64,000 bases of DNA from Bacillota bacterium (lineage in GTDB: Bacteria > Bacillota > Clostridia > Christensenellales > SZUA-584): positions 8,566 to 72,565 of the forward strand of contig JAEZHF010000012.1 in assembly GCA_023416745.1 (NCBI GenBank), given 5' to 3'. Of the stretch, positions 59,850 to 64,000 are shown one piece after another. Position numbers and translations under genes: made by a program. The notes under the pieces are model-generated. The model saw only the letters and a program-made list of their open reading frames with translations. It was not told the DNA's origin and searched no databases. Position 1 is the stretch's first letter. The number at the start of each line of letters is the position of its first letter.

Positions 59850-60159
59850 TTATCATGGTTAACCCCGCAAAATAAAGGGAGCACATGGAGGAAAATCTCC
59901 ACATGCTCTTATACACCACAACCCGTTCCAGATACAGGTTTATCAGCTGTCGTATCTCCGGCAACTGACCAGAGTTGAACAGCTCTCGTGCCCTGCCGTA
60001 ATTATATCGCATGTCCTCGGTCACATCCACAACTCTTGTAAGCCTTTCTGCCTCTTCAATCTGACGCTGTATATCATAACGTGAACACTTGTGTCCAGCA
60101 CTGCAATGCATATTAGGGTGTGCATGCATGTAGACACTTCCTTGTCTATACCTTGTCAA
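59850..60159 (-). pseudogene. Serine recombinase C-terminal fragment, frameshifted
   Basis: Two minus-strand frames joined by a shift near 59903. The first carries a Cys-containing zinc-ribbon remnant (CSAGHKC) and the helical tail ERLTRVVDV and IRQLINLYLERVVVYK. The second continues HVEIFLHVLPLFCG. Together they read as the end of a large serine recombinase. The catalytic N-terminal domain is missing. Confidence 0.6.
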
Positions 60160-60294
60160 AGTATGATAACATTAATCTTTTATATTATGATCTATGGGTA
60201 TCCATTCAAACCCGTTTTCGATTTTTTCTCATATGATTTGCTCCTTGAAATTTATTAGACTAAACTACTCCCAAGTGCTGAAATTAGGGGGCTT

Positions 60295-60306
60295 CTCTCT
60301 CCGCCA
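60295..60306 (+). repeat. 12-base copy of the tRNA-Ser 3' end
   Basis: CTCTCTCCGCCA here equals 31065-31076, the last 12 bases of tRNA-Ser (TGA) in the same orientation. Identity stops on both sides. It may be an attachment-site remnant but is short and partly repetitive. Confidence 0.35.
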
Positions 60307-60354
60307 TACGATCTCAGCACTTTAAGGTGTTGTGAGACCAGACTATACCGCAGT

Positions 60355-60797
60355 CTAGTCTTTTGCTTTCTGGTGTTTTGTGATGTAATCGAAATACTTA
60401 ATGATATTGCATCCGTTCAATTCTCCAACAAAATTGTAGTGGATGCCTATCTTTTGCCTGTAACCTTTGCCAGCTTTCTCTTTTCTGAATACCCATATGA
60501 AGTCTCTCAGCCCACATACGGTATCCCTGTCCAGCTCCTCGATGTAAGCGCATTTTTCAAAGCGCTCCATCAGATGCCTTATGTTCTCGGTATCATCTTG
60601 ACGACAGACTGCTCCGCTTTCAGCTCACAAAGGCTGGATGTGAAATCGTTCTGCTGCGCCTCGTACTTCGCCATCAGCTGCTTGAACATCGAGTCCGCTA
60701 CATTGCCGTTCACCATCTGCTCAAGCAGGACATTGATCTTCGGTGCTATACCCTGCAATTTAAGTTCAACTCTTTGCAGCTGCTTTTCTACCAACAA
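60355..60797 (-). pseudogene. Serine recombinase middle and C-terminal fragment (DUF4368), frameshifted
   Basis: A coiled-coil segment (LLEQMVNGNVADSMFKQLMAKYEAQ, broken by a short turn) runs from about 60797 to 60610. After a shift near 60600 the DUF4368 pattern follows: DTVCGLRDFIWVFRK then RQKIGIHYNFVGEL. Both parts are typical of the C-terminal half of Tn/ICE large serine recombinases. No intact catalytic domain or start is left. Confidence 0.65.
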
Positions 60798-60835
60798 GCC
60801 GCTTCAGGTCTTCATATCTTATATGCACTGTTTGC

Positions 60836-60885
60836 ATAAAAAGTTAAAACACAGGCTCCTTCAAGGGAGAGAGAAGGAGCCTGTG
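60836..60885 (-). terminator. Terminator of the cheW-chemoreceptor operon
   Basis: CACAGGCTCCTTC (60850-60862) / GAAGGAGCCTGTG (60873-60885), a perfect 13-bp stem, followed on the minus strand by GTTTTAACTTTTT. Confidence 0.9.
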
Positions 60886-60897
60886 CGCATGCAAGTT

Positions 60898-63198
60898 TTA
60901 ATACTTGCCGAATTCGTTCTCGTCTAATACGACCTTTCCCTGGGTGCCCGATGGCTTGGCTTTATTGAGCCTCGGAGCAGATTCACTTTTGGCGCTATTA
61001 ACCGATTTCAAAGCGCTCTCATTGCTGTTTCCCTTCAGTCTGAACTGGGCTACCATGTTCTTTAACATAGTCGCCTGGCTGGACAGTTCTTCGCTAGCGG
61101 CCGCCGCTTCCTCGGCCGTTGCGGAGTTAGTCTGCACCACCTGCGACATTTGTTCAATACCCTTGTTGACTTGAGCAATGGCAGAGGCTTGCTCATTCGA
61201 TGCAACCGCTATTTCACCGACTAATTCCACTGCCTTTTCCACACCGCTTACGATATTGGAGAGAGCGCTTGCTGTGCCGTCTGCGATCTTTGTACCCGCT
61301 TCCACTTTTCTGATTGAGCCTTCAATTAGATCCGTGGTCTCCTTAGCGGCATTGGCGCTCCTGGCTGCGAGATTTCTTACTTCTTCAGCGACAACCGCAA
61401 AGCCCTTGCCGTGTACACCCGCTCTGGCAGCTTCCACTGCCGCGTTCAGCGCCAGAATGTTCGTTTGGAATGCGATATCGTCGATAACCTTAATGATCTT
61501 AGATATGCTTGCAGAAGAATCGTTGATATCCAGCATAGCTTTTTGCATTTCTTTCATCTGCTCATTTCCGTCCACGGCATCTTTTTTTGCTGAATTCGAC
61601 AGATCATTTGCAGTATTTGCATTGACAGCATTCTGCCGGGTCTGTGCGGCTATTTGGGTCACAGATGCTGTCAATTCTTCAATAGAGCTTGCTTGCTCTG
61701 TCGCGCCTTGTGATATTTCCTGGCTGCCGTCGGACACCTGCTGAGTACCGGCTGCCACCTGATCGGAAGCCGTGTTGATATCTGACAACACAGTATTCAA
61801 TGCGTTCACGATACCGTTGATAGACGTCTTGAGCGCCATGAAGTCGCCCTTGTATTCCGACGTGATCTCCACACACAGATTGCCGTCCGACATTTCGCCC
61901 AGCACTTTCGCAATTTCTTCAATATACTTTTTGATTTCATTTATGGCACCGCCAAGATTGTCTGCAATCTTACTATACACTTTGTGTAATTCTTCTGTGT
62001 CTGCATCAGCTTTTTCTATAACGATATCACATTTTAACTCACCGCGCGAAAGCCTTTCCAGGTTGACCAGAAGTTTGCCCACTTCACCGTCCTGATACTT
62101 TGCCTGTTTCTGGGCTACAACCTGCGCTTGAGCGATGTTCTTGAACGCCTGGCGCACTTCGTTGTTAATGGTTGACGCGAGCTGTCCTGCCTCATCCTTC
62201 GATTTAACTGAAAGCGGCGTATCCAGGTTGCCGTCTGCCAGTGCCTTGGCGCACTCGGCTGTCGCCTTGATGGGCTTAACCATTCGTGCGGCAATAAAGA
62301 AGGAGACCACAGCATTTATCAGTATCCCGATAACCACCAATATCAAGATCACCAGAGTCAGGTTGTTGATAGGCGCCATCAGTTCTTCATCGTACATACT
62401 ATACGCCATCGACCAATTTGGAGAGTTTGGTATCGGTGTATAAATCGCAACAGTTTTTTTGTTCTCTCTTATGTATTCGCCAATACCCGTTTCACCCGCA
62501 ATCATATTTTTCCCAACTTCATCCAGCCCAATGAAACCCTGCGCTGTTGATTCAAGCGTGTTGAGCTTCAGTCTGTATTCATCGTTCGGATGGGCGAATA
62601 TCAATCCCGTGGAATCTGCTATCCAAGCAAAACCGGCTTCGCCTATTTTAATCTCAGCAGCCACATTGGTAAAAGTATCCAGAAGTATTGTGGCCGCTAC
62701 AACACCAATAAGCTGATCATTATTGTCACGGACCGCGTGCGCCGCTACAAAAATAGTTTCGCCGGTTGCCCTTGACTCTACGGGATTGCTTAGACTAAAA
62801 CTCTTGCCCCCTTTTATCTCGTTAAAATAAGCTCTATCCGAAATGCTGCCAGTCCCGCCCAAAGACGAATAAAAATTCCCTTCCAGATCAGAATACAGCA
62901 CCATCTCATAGTCGGAGCGCAGAGAGGATTGTCGTTTTTGAAGATCCTCCCATATTACATCAATGTCACCCGACCGGATAACATTGCGGTCTGCCCATGT
63001 TGCCATGTCATAATTAATACCTTCAAGATACTTGCCGATCTCACCAGCTCTGGCGCTGACAACCTGCCCTGTCAGGTCATTGTTTAATGGAACCACGATG
63101 TTTGTAACATTAATGGTTGTAACAACTCCGATAGCACCCAACACAATTGCCATAGCTAGCGAGAATATTAAAATCAGTTTGCTCTTTAGAGATTTCAT
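60898..63198 (-). CDS. Methyl-accepting chemotaxis protein (dCache sensor)
   Basis: 766 residues. Membrane helices at about 7-30 and 280-305 frame a dCache-type extracellular sensor with WADRNVIRSGDIDV and YFNEIKGGKSF. HAMP (about 305-360), a linker, and a signalling hairpin follow, whose tip has FQTNILALNAAVEAARAG and EVRNLAARSANAAKETTDLI. It reports ligand binding to CheA. It overlaps cheW by 4 bases, so the receptor has a dedicated coupling protein. The ligand is unknown. Confidence 0.95.
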   Translation of the reverse strand: MKSLKSKLILIFSLAMAIVLGAIGVVTTINVTNIVVPLNNDLTGQVVSARAGEIGKYLEGINYDMATWADRNVIRSGDIDVIWEDLQKRQSSLRSDYEMVLYSDLEGNFYSSLGGTGSISDRAYFNEIKGGKSFSLSNPVESRATGETIFVAAHAVRDNNDQLIGVVAATILLDTFTNVAAEIKIGEAGFAWIADSTGLIFAHPNDEYRLKLNTLESTAQGFIGLDEVGKNMIAGETGIGEYIRENKKTVAIYTPIPNSPNWSMAYSMYDEELMAPINNLTLVILILVVIGILINAVVSFFIAARMVKPIKATAECAKALADGNLDTPLSVKSKDEAGQLASTINNEVRQAFKNIAQAQVVAQKQAKYQDGEVGKLLVNLERLSRGELKCDIVIEKADADTEELHKVYSKIADNLGGAINEIKKYIEEIAKVLGEMSDGNLCVEITSEYKGDFMALKTSINGIVNALNTVLSDINTASDQVAAGTQQVSDGSQEISQGATEQASSIEELTASVTQIAAQTRQNAVNANTANDLSNSAKKDAVDGNEQMKEMQKAMLDINDSSASISKIIKVIDDIAFQTNILALNAAVEAARAGVHGKGFAVVAEEVRNLAARSANAAKETTDLIEGSIRKVEAGTKIADGTASALSNIVSGVEKAVELVGEIAVASNEQASAIAQVNKGIEQMSQVVQTNSATAEEAAAASEELSSQATMLKNMVAQFRLKGNSNESALKSVNSAKSESAPRLNKAKPSGTQGKVVLDENEFGKY

Positions 63199-63707
63199 TT
63201 TTCTTTCCCTTCAATATTTATTTCTGATATAGCCTGGAGTTCGTTTTCCAGGAAAAGCTTTTCACAGTCCAGGAGCAGTTTGATACGGTCGCCGACTCTG
63301 CCGATGCCCTTAATGTATTTGTTCTGTACACCAGTTCTGGCATCAGGTGGCGGAACTATGTTTTCATCACTGATACTGATCACTTCAGACACACTGTCCA
63401 CAATGAGACCCACGCTTATATCTTCCGTATCAATCACGATGATACAAGTCCTGTCCGTGTAATCTATGGGTTCCTTTTTAAACTTGAGCCGGACATCAAT
63501 GACGGGAATAATTTTTCCTCGAAGGTTCACGATGCCCTTGATATAATCCGGAACTTCGGGGAGCTTGTTAATCTCTTGAATACCAATGATCTCCGTCACA
63601 AACTTTATTTCTATGCCGTAATCCTCGGCCCCCAATGCAAACGTTAAAAAACGCCCACGCTGGGTATCCTCCATCTCTTCCATGATGGATTCACGATCAA
63701 CGTCCAT
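63195..63707 (-). CDS. cheW: CheW chemotaxis coupling protein
   Basis: 170 residues from ATG 63707; AAAGG is 8 bases upstream. An in-frame ATG at 63713 is closer than usual to that site. CheW fold: RGRFLTFALGAEDYGIEI, then IKGIVNLRGKIIPVIDV and VDSVSEVISI. It links chemoreceptors to CheA. The overlap with the receptor gene shows they are co-translated. Confidence 0.95.
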   Translation of the reverse strand: MDVDRESIMEEMEDTQRGRFLTFALGAEDYGIEIKFVTEIIGIQEINKLPEVPDYIKGIVNLRGKIIPVIDVRLKFKKEPIDYTDRTCIIVIDTEDISVGLIVDSVSEVISISDENIVPPPDARTGVQNKYIKGIGRVGDRIKLLLDCEKLFLENELQAISEINIEGKEK

Positions 63708-63752
63708 ATACATTACCTTTCTACCGAACGATCGGTCGATTTGTTAACATAT

Positions 63753-63778
63753 ATATCGTCACTTTTTGGTATGGTTAA
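63753..63778 (-). promoter_or_regulatory. Weak sigma-D (flagellar)-like promoter before cheW
   Basis: Minus strand TTAA (63775-63778), 14 bases, GACGATAT (63753-63760), close to the sigma-D consensus TAAA-N15-GCCGATAA. Placed about 45 bases before the cheW start. No good vegetative promoter competes with it. Confidence 0.35.
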
Positions 63779-63952
63779 ACAAATTGAGTAAAATGAATTT
63801 AATTTCTGACTAATGAATATAAACCTAGAAGTCAGGTTTAAGAAATAACAGATAAATTTTTTTGAATTATAGCATTGGGAGCGTGTTAGAATTTTAGACA
63901 ATCTGCTAAGATGGAAAGAGCGAAAGAATGCGCAGAAATCGGAGGCAGAAAA

Positions 63953-64000
63953 ATGGGAGAATACAGAAAGAAATACGATGAAGACTTCAAGAAAAATGCG
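63953..64000 (+). CDS. Start of a probable IS transposase (IS3-type OrfA), cut by window edge
   Basis: Only 16 codons are visible. ATG 63953 follows GGAGG by 7 bases, and the frame reads GEYRKKYDEDFKKNA, the usual beginning of helix-turn-helix OrfA transposases (KKYDEEFKKNAVKL type). It lies about 240 bases beyond cheW. I see no clear terminal inverted repeat upstream. Confidence 0.5.
   Translation, partial: MGEYRKKYDEDFKKNA

Noticed and set aside
63713..63901. 62-codon minus-strand frame upstream of cheW
   Set aside because: No ribosome site, no family pattern, rich in Phe/Tyr/Lys as expected of AT-rich non-coding DNA; it overlaps the probable cheW promoter.
1..64000. CRISPR array, prophage structural genes, toxin-antitoxin pair, rRNA or a biosynthetic gene cluster
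   Set aside because: I looked for each on both strands and saw no regular spacer repeats, no phage or toxin motifs and no rRNA sequence.

Overview
The window looks like a chromosomal piece of an anaerobic, low-oxygen-adapted Firmicute of class Clostridia (inference). The evidence is the gene content: flavodiiron protein with rubredoxin, corrinoid methyl-transfer protein, DUF951 and DUF1015 proteins, a NusG-domain-II/Gx-transporter pair, MsmX-type sugar ABC transport, AGGAGG ribosome sites and frequent TTG starts. I cannot place it to genus. Left of about 30.7 kb the sequence is GC-rich and mostly housekeeping. The right half is more AT-rich and is dominated by sugar catabolism.

0-31 kb. This part holds a DUF1015 protein (cut by the left edge), a PrsA-like foldase, MscS channel, DUF951 and signal peptidase I. 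It continues with a PHP/zinc-ribbon/DUF1858/rubredoxin/flavodiiron operon, a TetR-controlled heterodimeric ABC exporter, NusG-II + Gx transporter + YugP-like protease, transketolase, a Na+ symporter and a patatin. Then come two tandem serpin lipoproteins, an ACT/LOG/UPF0316 operon, a rifampicin-phosphotransferase-like enzyme with a lipocalin-like partner, peptide deformylase with a stand-alone FakA-middle-domain-like protein, and a corrinoid protein with its PocR/AraC regulator. The section ends at tRNA-Ser(TGA).

31-42 kb is an L-arabinoside module. A minus-strand operon (GH127 arabinofuranosidase, solute-binding lipoprotein, two permeases, a YesL-like protein, MsmX-type ATPase) diverges from a LacI repressor and a GH51 arabinofuranosidase. 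Two perfect TAAACGTTTA operators sit at the two divergent promoters. 41.95-42.74 kb has no gene but contains an unexplained structured repeat.

42.7-55 kb is an L-rhamnose module, all on the minus strand: LacI regulator, URO-D-family protein, RbsA-type ATPase, two permeases, solute-binding protein, RhaM, a second URO-D-family protein, RhaB, RhaA and RhaD. The two URO-D proteins are not heme enzymes. They resemble the methyltransferases that work with corrinoid proteins, and a free corrinoid protein lies at 28.9 kb. The most interesting hypothesis from this window is that O-methylated deoxysugars are demethylated here. 55-60 kb is a DeoR-controlled operon of a TIM-barrel isomerase, two zinc dehydrogenases with apparently opposite cofactor preference, and a ribulose-phosphate-epimerase-like enzyme. 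It has no transporter.

59.8-64 kb carries two decayed serine-recombinase fragments, then a chemoreceptor with CheW, and at the right edge the first codons of a probable IS transposase. A 12-base copy of the tRNA-Ser 3' end beside the recombinase remnants raises the weak possibility that 31-60 kb arrived as an island.
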